From Pedobacter sp. ASV28 (lineage in GTDB: Bacteria > Bacteroidota > Bacteroidia > Sphingobacteriales > Sphingobacteriaceae): DNA of 64,000 nucleotides. The position numbers and the translations under genes are program-made. The notes under the pieces were generated by a model. That model did not search any database. It worked only from the letters and a program-made list of their open reading frames with translations, and was not told the origin of the DNA. Every line of letters starts with the position of its first letter. Positions within the stretch are counted from its first letter, which is position 1. This document shows, piece after piece, positions 10,501-18,272 of the stretch. Location: positions 1 to 64,000 of the forward strand of contig NZ_JAELTN010000024.1 in the NCBI RefSeq assembly GCF_016428855.1, in the 5' to 3' direction.

Positions 10501-10857
10501 TTTGGCACGCTTTTAAATGTTTGGGAGACACATCTAGATTATTGGAAACAGCCAGGTGATCAAAGCTTTTTGCCAAAACCTCTTGCTGGTACAAATTCTT
10601 CTTATGTGAACTTTGTTAATTCCACTGAGGTTTTTTCTGATGCTTCATTTCTTCGATTAAAAAACCTAGCATTAAGCTATTCGCTTCCAAATAAATGGAT
10701 AAATAAAGCTGGTTTAAGCAATTTTAGAATAGTTGCTCAAGGACAAAATTTATGGACAATTACCAAATATATTGGCTATGATCCAGAAACTACAGGTTTG
10801 GGAGCCCAAGTTCCGCCGCTAAAAATGTTCTCATTCGGCTTGCAAGCTTCCTTATAA
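7552..10857 (+). CDS. SusC/RagA-family TonB-dependent outer-membrane receptor
   Basis: 1,101 residues. Domains in order: signal peptide (the ATG at 7624 gives a cleaner one, MKLTVIIIVLTFLKVNAHVHA), an STN signalling domain at about 48-120, a carboxypeptidase-like beta-sandwich at about 138-208 (MTGQVTDANGQPIAGVTVMV), the TonB plug (ALAGRIAGVTVNQ, IRGRNSIAASNVPLYVVDGV), and a ~750-residue beta-barrel ending in a hydrophobic strand (FSFGLQASL). It would import a ligand across the outer membrane with the SusD partner 20 bases downstream. The STN domain should signal to the upstream FecR protein. Substrate cannot be read from sequence; no glycoside hydrolase or protease is adjacent. Base composition becomes visibly more AT-rich from about 8880. 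Confidence 0.96.
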   Translation: MKIYLCLRHLLRAHCQALYKAFLLMKLTVIIIVLTFLKVNAHVHAQQITLTVKQAPIIEVLGQIEKQSGYQFFYDDEVLAPTQKVSLTLKNAEITEALNKCFAGQPLAYQIIDKTIVIKRKETTLLDRVGSFIKELIMTGQVTDANGQPIAGVTVMVKNSSTTTITDGQGRYTIRVPENGTLIFSSIGYETIEIPVANKTNLNLMLKEAVGLLDKVQIIGYGTTTQRLNTGNVGTVSAQIIGNQPITNPMQALAGRIAGVTVNQSNGLPGSGMSVQIRGRNSIAASNVPLYVVDGVPFPSDALVGLLTTFSSSSPLNSINPGDIESISVLKDADATAIYGSRAANGVILITTKKGQAGKTKFEVNLNNGYGSVTRTAKPLSTSQYLQLRRDAFANSGILPTATTAPDLLVWDQNTDNNLQEWYMGNTTQQWDANGSVGGGSAKTRFLISGNYHQESTVFSESDRYKRGGVHFNISHKSINEKLSIDFIGFYSQDNNRLKNSLSNTVAAIATSIPNYPIFDNNGNYNWTANLNNVVAVGSAYWKSQNKNLNANLKIAYLIIPGLEIKSSFGYNRLDNEIIRPNPASSINPAITLLGSSAFGESHQDIFNIEPQLNFTTSISKGKFELLIGNTIQANNQKRMSIPVFSYINELLLESPAGGTVGTIEYSQSQYNFISIFGRVNYNWLDKYIVNASFRKDGSSRFGTGKKYGNFGSIGIAWLFKNEALLKDKLDWFSFGKLRGSYGSTGSDGIGDYGYLSLYNSSSDYGGSKTIIPSQLANSAFQWEVNKKLEFALELGFLKDRILLNSAWYRNRSNNQLVIYPLPSTTGFSGYTANLPAEVQNSGWEFELNTQNIKKKDFGWNTSFNLTIPKNKLVSFPNIELTSYANTYVVGKSLNSVLRYQFLGVDPATGLSQIEDINGVTGLQARSSYNNQGGDYVLAGNRDPKWYGGINNSIRFKGLQLDVFFQYVNKKDYNLYNNQNANSFGTLLNVWETHLDYWKQPGDQSFLPKPLAGTNSSYVNFVNSTEVFSDASFLRLKNLALSYSLPNKWINKAGLSNFRIVAQGQNLWTITKYIGYDPETTGLGAQVPPLKMFSFGLQASL

Positions 10858-10876
10858 TTTTTAATCTCTATTTAAA

Positions 10877-12250
10877 ATGAAAAAGTTAAAATATTATAAT
10901 ATATACATCAACAAAGGCATAGCTGCAGCATTTCTTATTTTGTATTTAGGAGGTTGTAAGAAATTTATCGAGGTTGATGAAATTAAAACTCAGTTATTGA
11001 GTTCACAAGTGTTCGATAACAATGCTTCTGCAAATGCTGCAACTTTGGGCATGTATAGGCAAACACGAGCTGGTGGATTAATCAATGCAATAACCATTTA
11101 TAACCCAATTATAAGTGACGAGATCAAGCCGTATGCTGGAATTGGAAATAATTATACCAATAATACTTTACAGCCTTCTGATACGACTTTACCTTGGGCT
11201 GTTATTTACACTGTTATTTATACAGCAAATAATGTGATTGAAGGTTTATCCAATAGCACTGGTGTTACAGAGCCTGTAAGAAGTTATTATATAGGAGAAG
11301 CCAAACTTATCCGTGCCTTTTGCCATTTTTATTTGGTGAATTTATATGGGGACGTACCCTTGGTGTTAAATACCAATGTACAGGTGAACAGCAGCATTGC
11401 CAGAACACCAGCTGCAATGGTATATGCTCAGATCATTACCGACTTGAAAGAAGCCCAAGCGGTATTGGGTAACGATTATAGCTTTACGGGTGGGGAGCGC
11501 AGCCGGGCTAACAAATGGGTAGCTACGGCGCTATTAGCCAGGGCCTACCTTTACCAAAAGGATTATGCAAATGCCGAAATACAGGCCAATGCCGTTATTA
11601 CCAGTGGGCAATACAGTCTATTAAATGGTCCTACTGGAATTTTTGTAAAGAACAATAACGAGGCCATTTGGCAGTTTGCCAATAATGCAACAGAAGCCAA
11701 CACCGTTGCCGCCAACTTTATCTACACCACCACACCTACCTATGTAGCCACCAGTTTTCTTACCAATGCTTTTGAAACGGGCGATGCCAGAAAGACCACT
11801 TGGCTGCGTACACAGACCATTAGCGGCGTTCTGGTTTCTACGCCTTTAAAGTTTACCAGTACCGCTGTAACCAGTACCGAGTGGTACACCGTAATGCGTT
11901 TGGCCGAAATGTACCTGATCCGTGCGGAATGTAAAAGCATGCGCAACGATTTTCAGGGCTGCATTGACGATGTAAACCTGATCCGCTTAAAACATGGCAA
12001 CCTTACCGTACCCCTACCTGCTCCCGCCAACCAAACGGCAGCTATGGATGTGGTGATGAGGGAAAGACAGGTGGATCTGTTTACCGAAGGGATGCACCGT
12101 TGGTTCGACCTTAAACGTACGGGACGTTTGGAGGCGGTGATGCTGGCCGAAAAGCCTACCACCTGGCAGAGCTATGCGGCATTGTACCCCATTCTGTTTA
12201 CCGATATACAGCGCAACCCCAATTTAAAGCAGAACCCTGGTTATGAATAA
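10877..12250 (+). CDS. SusD/RagB-family nutrient-binding lipoprotein
   Basis: 457 residues. Signal peptide with lipobox LYLGGC, so the mature lipoprotein starts at the Cys near residue 27. The SusD fold is seen in the N-terminal helical stretch (IYTVIYTANNVIEGL, GEAKLIRAFCHFYLVNLYGDVPLV) and the C-terminal signatures AEMYLIRAECK and MRERQVDLFTEGMHRWFDLKR. It caps the SusC barrel on the cell surface and captures ligand. The gene follows SusC by 19 bases in one operon. The first ~150 codons are AT-rich like the SusC barrel. From about 11340 the DNA returns to the more GC-rich style of 6154-8880, which suggests a replaced central block covering both genes. Confidence 0.95.
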   Translation: MKKLKYYNIYINKGIAAAFLILYLGGCKKFIEVDEIKTQLLSSQVFDNNASANAATLGMYRQTRAGGLINAITIYNPIISDEIKPYAGIGNNYTNNTLQPSDTTLPWAVIYTVIYTANNVIEGLSNSTGVTEPVRSYYIGEAKLIRAFCHFYLVNLYGDVPLVLNTNVQVNSSIARTPAAMVYAQIITDLKEAQAVLGNDYSFTGGERSRANKWVATALLARAYLYQKDYANAEIQANAVITSGQYSLLNGPTGIFVKNNNEAIWQFANNATEANTVAANFIYTTTPTYVATSFLTNAFETGDARKTTWLRTQTISGVLVSTPLKFTSTAVTSTEWYTVMRLAEMYLIRAECKSMRNDFQGCIDDVNLIRLKHGNLTVPLPAPANQTAAMDVVMRERQVDLFTEGMHRWFDLKRTGRLEAVMLAEKPTTWQSYAALYPILFTDIQRNPNLKQNPGYE

Positions 12251-12338
12251 ATAGTAGGTTGATGTTTTGGAATGTGCCGAATGAGCTGCGTGGAACCTGC
12301 TTTCGGCAGGTCTGCGCATTGGCACTAATCCCCATGCT

Positions 12339-12364
12339 GTCATTTCGAACGCAGTGAGAAATCT
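12339..12364 (+). repeat. GTCATTTCGA-type intergenic repeat unit
   Basis: The unit begins GTCATTTCGAACGCAGTGAG. Elements with this pattern (TCATTTCGA-N-CG...GAGAAATC) are common between genes in many Bacteroidota genomes; that is from memory and not measured here. The first ten bases also occur inside the FecR gene at 6990-6999. Confidence 0.5.
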
Positions 12365-12508
12365 ATTATGGTTCACGTCATACCGCAGGGTAAAATGCGG
12401 GAGAACCATACTTAGAAAAAGAAGAAATAAGCAGATGAAAAGAAAAAAAGAAACAGCGTTCTCAATGTTAAATTTTGGAGGTTACTGCAACAGGGTGGGG
12501 GCTTGTTC

Positions 12509-12667
12509 CCTGCCCCTACGCAGCTTACCAATGTAACAACTAAAAACAAACTACTAAATACGGCATGCCCCCTAAGTTGGATGACAGGGCACATTAGTAG
12601 CACTATCTCGTGTAGTAAACCTCACTGCATACAGGGGGTAAGGAATAGTGGTCCTGCCCCTACGCAG
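12509..12667 (+). repeat. Direct repeat CCTGCCCCTACGCAG, two copies
   Basis: Exact copies lie at 12509-12523 and 12653-12667. A related string TAGTGGCCTGCCCCTA lies at 15706-15721, inside the 3' end of the MauE-like gene, and differs from 12646-12662 by one missing base. The function is unknown; it could be a small dispersed element. Confidence 0.55.
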
Positions 12668-12822
12668 TGAAAACAAAAGAAGCAATTTGTTCCCTGTTTA
12701 AAAGGGAGCCATCAAGACCTGGTTAACGCATGCTCATCATTTAATCAGAGGTTGCAGCGGGTGGGAAACATCAACCCGCCCCTGCATTTATTAAACACAA
12801 ACCATAGAAAGGAAATGAAAAA

Positions 12823-14190
12823 TTGAAATCCGTCGTCAGCATCATGCTGTTCATGATACTAGGTATCTGCTACAGCAAACTGGCTTGTGCACAAACCAAC
12901 AGGCCCGATACCACCAAGGCCCTTAAAATTGGTGATCAGGTACCCGATATTGAATTTAAGGACATCATTAACTGGAACAAGACCAGCGCCAAACTGAGCG
13001 ACTTTAGGGGTAAACTGGTGATCTTGGATTTTTGGGCGACCTGGTGTGTACCCTGTATTAGTGCTTTGCCCAAATTGGACAGTCTGCAAAAACAGTTCAA
13101 AGATGAAATTGTGATCCTGCCCATTACCTACGAAAAAAAAGAACTGATCCAATCGGTACTGAAAAGCAATCCATCGCTTCGTCCTATGCAATTGCCTTTT
13201 ATTACTCTTACATCACTAAATAAAATCTTTCCTTACAGACTTTTACCTCATGAAGTTTGGATTGACAGAAATGGGAAATTCTTAGCAACTACTAATACTG
13301 AAGGGATAACTGTTGATCATATTAATGAAGCTTTAAGCAGTACGATAAAAAACTTAAAAATTAAAAAAGATATTATAAATGTTGATCTTAAGAAACCTTT
13401 ATTATTCGGCGCTTATCAAGGTTATGAATTTAAACCTGAAAATATTGAAGCCAGCTCATTTATGACAAATCAATTGGATGGGGTTTCTGGACCTGTTTAT
13501 TGGCATCCTTCTAAAATAAGCGGCAGTGAAAATATATTCATAAAAATAATCAATGCACCTGTAGTACGCTTATACCAGGTAGCGTTATTGGATTTTTGGC
13601 CTCCAACATCCAATAATTTCAACAATGATTTTTATTTAAAATACGATTTTTCGAGAATTTATTGGGAGGAAGATAATTGCATCCTTAATTCTGACTGCAA
13701 GAAAGAAGGTCAAAATAGAACAATATCTTTTTCTTACGAACTTATATTACCCAAAACTGACCGATTTACTTTCAAAAAATATATGTTAGATGATGTTAAT
13801 AGGTATTTTATCCTAAAATATGGGATTGAAGGTATAAGAGAGAAAAGGAAAGTAAAATGTTGGACCTTGACTTCTAATGGGAATGATATTCTTTTTAAAA
13901 CAACTGGGTTAAAACCGTACATAGATATAGATAAAAATAAAATAGGTATTAAAGTGGTTAATAGTTCAATAGATGAATTTATGTTTTGGTGGTTGACTTA
14001 TTCAATAGGTCATTCTGTTAAGTATCCAATAATTAATGAAACGAACTACCATTTGCCCGTTGATTTGGATTTAAAAGTTGATCAAAGCGATTTTGAAATA
14101 GTAAAAAAAGAACTTGCAAAGGTAGGCTTGATTTTTAAACTTGAAGATCGTGAAATAGATATGATAGTCATTCGAAAAAAACAAAAATAA
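12823..14190 (+). CDS. TlpA-like thioredoxin-fold protein with C-terminal extension
   Basis: 455 residues. Secretion signal (SIMLFMILGICYSKLACAQ), then a thioredoxin/AhpC-TSA domain at about 35-175 with the redox motif WCVPC in FWATWCVPC, probably a periplasmic disulfide oxidoreductase. The C-terminal ~270 residues have no redox motif and loosely resemble the TIGR03435-type extension (KRKVKCWTLTSN, LPVDLDLKVD). The start is uncertain. An ATG at 12815 would give a normal MKN start but runs into TGA after three codons, while the long frame opens at a TTG at 12823; ATG 12844 is a shorter option. DNA before about 13190 is GC-richer than the rest, so the extension may have been exchanged. It converges with the MauE-like cassette. 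Confidence 0.85.
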   Translation: MKSVVSIMLFMILGICYSKLACAQTNRPDTTKALKIGDQVPDIEFKDIINWNKTSAKLSDFRGKLVILDFWATWCVPCISALPKLDSLQKQFKDEIVILPITYEKKELIQSVLKSNPSLRPMQLPFITLTSLNKIFPYRLLPHEVWIDRNGKFLATTNTEGITVDHINEALSSTIKNLKIKKDIINVDLKKPLLFGAYQGYEFKPENIEASSFMTNQLDGVSGPVYWHPSKISGSENIFIKIINAPVVRLYQVALLDFWPPTSNNFNNDFYLKYDFSRIYWEEDNCILNSDCKKEGQNRTISFSYELILPKTDRFTFKKYMLDDVNRYFILKYGIEGIREKRKVKCWTLTSNGNDILFKTTGLKPYIDIDKNKIGIKVVNSSIDEFMFWWLTYSIGHSVKYPIINETNYHLPVDLDLKVDQSDFEIVKKELAKVGLIFKLEDREIDMIVIRKKQK

Positions 14191-14192
14191 AG

Positions 14193-14232
14193 AAAAGGAT
14201 TGTTGAGGTGATTTCTACAACAATCCTTTTTT
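14193..14232. terminator. Bidirectional rho-independent terminator
   Basis: A perfect 13-bp stem pairs 14193-14205 (AAAAGGATTGTTG) with 14218-14230 (CAACAATCCTTTT), with a 12-base loop and T-runs on both sides. It lies directly after the TlpA-like stop and just beyond the end of the convergent DUF6520-like gene, so it serves both. Confidence 0.9.
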
Positions 14233-14243
14233 GTCTGGTTATA

Positions 14244-14504
14244 CTATCTTCCAGTAAAAATCCTATAGTATGTCACCAATTCATTCTCATTTGGATTTTG
14301 TTCGGAAGGTTCCAGTTTATAGCAACATTCCTGAGTGTTACCAGGACATTCAGACTGTTGATCAACATTCGGAGGAGTTACTCCAATTGCAAGCGGATTT
14401 GACCAACAGTCGTCAATAGTTTTACTTCCCTGTTGGGCAAGGGTAATACCTGCAGTAAACATGAAGGCAGCTATGGCCAACAGACTTAATTTCATTCTTT
14501 TCAT
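14244..14504 (-). CDS. Small secreted DUF6520-like protein
   Basis: 86 residues from ATG 14504 (MKRMKLSLLAIAAFMFTAGI); the frame is open upstream but the signal peptide fixes this start. Signal peptidase I probably cuts after ALA-type residues near LAQQG. The mature part is short and has four Cys (DDCW, SEC, QECCYKLEP), consistent with disulfides formed in the periplasm. Small secreted proteins of this type recur beside MauE/DoxX-like and TlpA-like genes in Sphingobacteriaceae. Here it is the last gene of a minus-strand trio. Its function is unknown. Nearby redox proteins suggest its cysteines are the substrate of that pathway, which is inference. Confidence 0.7.
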   Translation of the reverse strand: MKRMKLSLLAIAAFMFTAGITLAQQGSKTIDDCWSNPLAIGVTPPNVDQQSECPGNTQECCYKLEPSEQNPNENELVTYYRIFTGR

Positions 14505-14593
14505 GATAGATAATTTTTGATTTAGAGCAAATTGCCGCATCAACTACTATATACAGGTTGCGGTTTCACCTGTACATAGCTTTGCAAAGAAGC

Positions 14594-15631
14594 TTAGGGC
14601 TGGTAATTGAATAGGCCAACTTTATCATTACTCAGTCCCAATATTTTGTCGGGTGCAATAAAATAATATTGCAGTACATCTTTTCCCTTTAGAGAAGCCA
14701 TATAAAAGCTGCCCAAATACCGACCATCCTTTACGTCATATTTATCAATTACGGTATTTTTTTCAAACTTTTGGTTTTCCTCATTATCAGCCATTAAAGT
14801 AGAACGCACATATAAAACACCATCATGAATAATGGTATGACCAATTAAGGAAACGGGTGGCTTCTTTAGGGTCACACCCGTTTTGGTATCTGTGACCTCC
14901 GTTTTTACAGTATGGTTGGTATCAATGGTATGCCCTTCATACTTCAGTTTTATTGCCGTATCAAAACTTGTCAATAGACTGGTGTAATAATGGGCAAAAA
15001 TCAATTGACCACTTTTACCGTCATAATTTAGCCTGCCTCCATATAAAAAGCCTGCATCGGCCAATGGCTTAGATATATTGTTTTCTGTTGTCAGAATATT
15101 TCCTTTGGCATCCATCAATTTAAATGAGGCATTCCGTGTCTGGTCATCAATATAACGGATAACCCAGCGGTTGCTGTCCAACATAACATTGTTGTGGAAA
15201 ACACCCTTAAATGGCAATACCGTTATCTCCGTTTTTCCGGTGCGTAGATCTGCCTTGATCAGCCTTCGAGCATTACTTGAAATAAGATAGAGATAGGGAT
15301 ATCTTACTGTAGCATTAAATGCCGGGCCAAGACGAGTAATGATCGGTATGTCAAGGAAGATGGTATCGAGCCTGTCCAGTCGGGTAGTGGTCATAAATAC
15401 CTTTGCGGGATCTGGCCCCATCAGGAAAAGACTATCGCCCTGCTGCCCACAAAGCTCCCTAAAGCTCCAACCAAAATTTACCTCTTTAAGCAAGGTGGCC
15501 GTTGTGCCATTAAACTGGCGTACAAATCCGTTCTTCTCCCTGTTGGGCGCCCCATTGGTTTTATTAAGGGCATACAATATACCTGCGGCCAAAAGTATGA
15601 GAACAACGATAAGTAACAGATGCTTTTTCAT
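14594..15631 (-). CDS. Membrane-anchored protein, probable beta-propeller
   Basis: 345 residues from ATG 15631. An N-terminal hydrophobic segment (HLLLIVVLILLAAGILYAL) acts as anchor or uncleaved signal. The rest shows regularly spaced beta-strand patterns (DSLFLMGPDPAKVF, YLYLISSNARRLIKADLRTG, VKDGRYLGSFYM) like blades of a 6-bladed propeller or TolB-like protein exposed to the periplasm. No catalytic motif is seen. It lies between the DUF6520-like and MauE-like genes and is probably cotranscribed with them. A role in the same redox cassette is inferred only from position. Confidence 0.7.
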   Translation of the reverse strand: MKKHLLLIVVLILLAAGILYALNKTNGAPNREKNGFVRQFNGTTATLLKEVNFGWSFRELCGQQGDSLFLMGPDPAKVFMTTTRLDRLDTIFLDIPIITRLGPAFNATVRYPYLYLISSNARRLIKADLRTGKTEITVLPFKGVFHNNVMLDSNRWVIRYIDDQTRNASFKLMDAKGNILTTENNISKPLADAGFLYGGRLNYDGKSGQLIFAHYYTSLLTSFDTAIKLKYEGHTIDTNHTVKTEVTDTKTGVTLKKPPVSLIGHTIIHDGVLYVRSTLMADNEENQKFEKNTVIDKYDVKDGRYLGSFYMASLKGKDVLQYYFIAPDKILGLSNDKVGLFNYQP

Positions 15632-15669
15632 GTGCTGGACCAAGGTTTATAAATAATCATTTTCAAATG

Positions 15670-16140
15670 CTACTGTCGTGCCATGTGGGCTGCCGTCTGG
15701 TGGAGTAGTGGCCTGCCCCTATTTAGCCTTCCGTTAAGTATATAGAGTACTATACCAAACAGGGCCAATAAGGTAAATACAATATTAAACACCAGGTGCT
15801 GCTGCCAACTGAGCTGGCTCAATATGCCGCCACAACTACAGGGTACAAAATAGCTGTGGTACAACATGGCATAGATATATCCGGTAAACATGAGCATGGC
15901 AAAGAAAGACAGGTAAAGACCTAATAGCCTTGTCCTGTCAAAGATCAACAAGACGGCCGTTGCCAGTTCTGCAATGGGCAACGTTATGGCAATAGGCCCG
16001 GCAAGGTTCTGCAGGTAGGGAGAACGCCCCAACTGGAATTTAAAGGTACCGTAGTCGGTGAGCTTGCTCAGTCCCGCATATACCCAGAGTACAATAAATA
16101 GAATGGAGATTACACCGATGAAGATGTTCCTTATCCGCAT
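15670..16140 (-). CDS. MauE/DoxX-like redox-associated membrane protein
   Basis: 156 residues with four transmembrane segments at roughly 5-22, 47-66, 72-94 and 117-136. The early KLTDYGTFKFQL segment and the loop Cys motif FVPCSCGGILSQLSW fit the MauE/DoxX group, which passes electrons across the membrane to periplasmic thioredoxin-like partners. The nearby TlpA-like protein is a plausible partner. It is the first gene of the minus-strand trio; ATG 16140 gives a sensible start. The last ~20 residues overlap a copy of the TGGCCTGCCCCTA repeat, so that tail may be acquired. Confidence 0.85.
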   Translation of the reverse strand: MRIRNIFIGVISILFIVLWVYAGLSKLTDYGTFKFQLGRSPYLQNLAGPIAITLPIAELATAVLLIFDRTRLLGLYLSFFAMLMFTGYIYAMLYHSYFVPCSCGGILSQLSWQQHLVFNIVFTLLALFGIVLYILNGRLNRGRPLLHQTAAHMARQ

Positions 16141-16932
16141 AGCAAACTTTTTGGTTTATAGTTGGGTTCGTCCTACTGCTGTTGGTGGTGCAGCCTATCA
16201 TAAAAGCGTATGATGCTTATATCTTCTCCTATCTACTGGTCACAAATCTGAAGTATAAATCTTGCTCCGTTTATCTGATACAAGTTAAGATGATGTTTGT
16301 TAAAATCAAACAACCTTATGCAGACAACACTGTAGTTAATGCTAACGTAGTGAAAGGAAATGTGAACGTAAACCTGACAGAATGAAGCCATACAAAAAGA
16401 TAGCGGGTAAACCCTTATTTCTCTTTCACCCGTTCAAAGACAAAACAATGATGATCATATAGCATTGAACTGATGTTGGTAGGTTGTCCGCTATTTATGT
16501 ATCTCGCTATAAAAAAAATATAGGGTGTTTACACCCGCAGGTATAAAGTGTATCTACCCGTATAAACTTGTACGATATGTGCTTCAACTGTCAGATTTGC
16601 ATATTTCATCTTTAAGAAAAAAAAATAAAAATGTTAAAGATGATGCCAAGCGTTGCTATTGGGCTGTATATGTTTTGCATTGCAGGTAACGGTTTTATAT
16701 ATTTAATTGTGGTTTGGGATCATACAACCTACAGATGAACGAAAGGGGCATCCCGGCGGCAACAACTAAATTAACTGCGAACGAACTTATGGGGCGTAAA
16801 GGCTTCTTGTCCTTCTACCTCCCTTTATCTTATCCTATACAACAGCAGGCAATTTATCTTGCTGCGCTTTTTTTGTCATTGGGGTATATGTGGGGCCAAT
16901 GCCATAGATGAACCAATTAGAACTGTACCCCT
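16141..16932. other. 792-base region without a convincing gene
   Basis: AT-rich. Open frames at 16182-16385 (67 codons) and 16714-16911 (65 codons) look like neither known nor well-formed proteins. At 16523-16536 GGGTGTTTACACCC is a near-perfect palindrome, followed by TACCCGTATAAA-type sequence that could be an operator. A possible promoter TATATGTTTTGC lies near 16667-16679. Confidence 0.4.
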
Positions 16933-18093
16933 ATGGAGAAAATCTACGTTTACGACTGGCTGGACAAGCTATGTGCCTATGACCTTAACCCGGCACTGGT
17001 ATATCCGGGTGCAATTAGCAGGCAAGAGACGGAAGTCATGTCGGCCCTTATTACCCAGGAAATAGAACGGGTAGAGAACCAGCTCAAGGAATTGTTCTTT
17101 GCCGAACGCAAGAGCAGCAAGCTTGCGCTGTTGGTGAACAAGTACCACGATATGCTCATAGTGATGATGAACAGGGTACACCAGAACCGCAGCCACCCCC
17201 ATATAGAGGCAACAGGCCTTAACGACCTGCTGGTTTTTATGCTGAACAAACTGGAAGGCCTGCTGCTTTTCTTCGAGCAGCATTTTGCCAGCTACCTAAA
17301 CCGTGAGCTTCGGGTACCACAGGTACGGCTCATCAAGATCAAGAGGCAGATTATGGAAAAATGGGAAGCACTGCAACAGGAAATGTTCAACACCAGCCAT
17401 AACAGCCTGCTCAATGTGGTACATGGTGCGCTCATCCTTTTTATTGAGCGCATAGACAAACAGCAGGACATGACCATACGTGAGGCGCAGTACCACAGGA
17501 AACTGGTAGATGACCTGCCTACCCACCATGCCTCCGAAGCTCTGATGCGGGAAATGCTCATATTCCGCAACCTGAACAACAAGGCCAGCATAGCCTACTT
17601 TACCAAACAGGTAGATATGGTGCTGGAGCATTTGGCTACGAAAGAAGAAAAGCTGGGCTGGCTGCGTTTGGAGTACAAGGACATGCAGCAGAAAAGGGTA
17701 AGCAGGAAGATGATCTACGATCCGCACTACCCAGGGCTAAAGGAATACCTGTGCGAATACATGGAGAATGAAATGCAGTACCTGGAACAGAAGATGGAAG
17801 GGATAAAACCGTTGAACGAAAAACAGACGGAGCTGCACAACTTCAAGGTGGTATGTTCGCTCAGTGCCGATCAGATAGCCGTGGTACTGCGTGCCGCAGA
17901 CGAGGCCAAGGTAGTGGTGGCCCGTTCGCTCAATGCGGTGTTCAAGGCCATTGTCCCCTACCTGTCTACCCAAAAGAAAAAAGACATAAGCTGGCAGAGC
18001 GTACGCACCAAGAGCTACGACACCGAAACCCGCGACAAGGAAATTGCCATTGCCGCACTGGAAGAGATGATAAAGAAGATAAGGGACTATTGA
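16933..18093 (+). CDS. RteC-like regulator or uncharacterised helical protein
   Basis: 386 residues, almost entirely alpha-helical and soluble, no signal peptide. The C-terminal ~75 residues (CSLSADQIAVVLRAADEA, then YLSTQKKKDISWQSVRTKSY and a final basic-acidic helix) resemble the end of RteC-type proteins common in Bacteroidota mobile elements. RteC of CTnDOT activates transcription of the excision genes. The N-terminal part is not obviously RteC. It is GC-richer than the AT-rich genes that follow. If the 2-40 kb region is ICE cargo, this could be an element regulator, but it is far from int and xis. The alternative is an unrelated helical protein sharing the C-terminal module. Confidence 0.55.
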   Translation: MEKIYVYDWLDKLCAYDLNPALVYPGAISRQETEVMSALITQEIERVENQLKELFFAERKSSKLALLVNKYHDMLIVMMNRVHQNRSHPHIEATGLNDLLVFMLNKLEGLLLFFEQHFASYLNRELRVPQVRLIKIKRQIMEKWEALQQEMFNTSHNSLLNVVHGALILFIERIDKQQDMTIREAQYHRKLVDDLPTHHASEALMREMLIFRNLNNKASIAYFTKQVDMVLEHLATKEEKLGWLRLEYKDMQQKRVSRKMIYDPHYPGLKEYLCEYMENEMQYLEQKMEGIKPLNEKQTELHNFKVVCSLSADQIAVVLRAADEAKVVVARSLNAVFKAIVPYLSTQKKKDISWQSVRTKSYDTETRDKEIAIAALEEMIKKIRDY

Positions 18094-18110
18094 AGGGGGC
18101 TTACCCCCCA

Positions 18111-18142
18111 TTTGCAATGGATTTATTTTTTTGTAGATTTAG
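18111..18142 (+). promoter_or_regulatory. Bacteroidota-type promoter before the first beta-helix gene
   Basis: TTTG at 18111-18114, a 19-base spacer, then TAGATTTA at 18134-18141. This fits the Bacteroidota consensus (-33 TTTG, -7 TAnnTTTG) and lies about 130 bases before the ATG at 18273. The string TTTTTTGTAGATTTAGCT is repeated before the paralogous gene. Confidence 0.6.
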
Positions 18143-18272
18143 CTTAAAGCAAGAATTTAGTATTAACCCATTAAACTACTATACTGATTTAACCACCGAT
18201 CAAGATAATGAACAAGAAATGGAATTTGTTACGCTAATAGTTTATTTACTATAAAGGCATGGGATAAATGAT

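Larger units (their letters stand above)
12251..12822. other. Intergenic region with short repeats, no convincing gene
   Basis: 572 bases between SusD and the TlpA-like gene. It holds one GTCATTTCGA-type element at 12339-12364 and a 15-base direct repeat CCTGCCCCTACGCAG at 12509-12523 and 12653-12667. A 33-codon open frame at 12435-12536 (with YCNRVGAC) has no recognisable family. No clear terminator was seen after SusD. The region reads as repeat-bearing, decaying DNA. Confidence 0.5.

Noticed and set aside
12435..12536. 33-codon open frame with YCNRVGAC as a possible peptide precursor
   Set aside because: No leader-core pattern, no modification enzyme nearby, and it overlaps a repeat; chance open frame is more likely.
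16182..16385. 67-codon open frame between the MauE-like and RteC-like genes
   Set aside because: Hydrophobic but irregular, no known family, no start signals; left as non-coding.
17296..17727. 143-codon minus-strand open frame inside the RteC-like gene
   Set aside because: It overlaps a well-formed gene entirely, has His/Phe/Leu-rich composition typical of an antisense shadow and matches no family.
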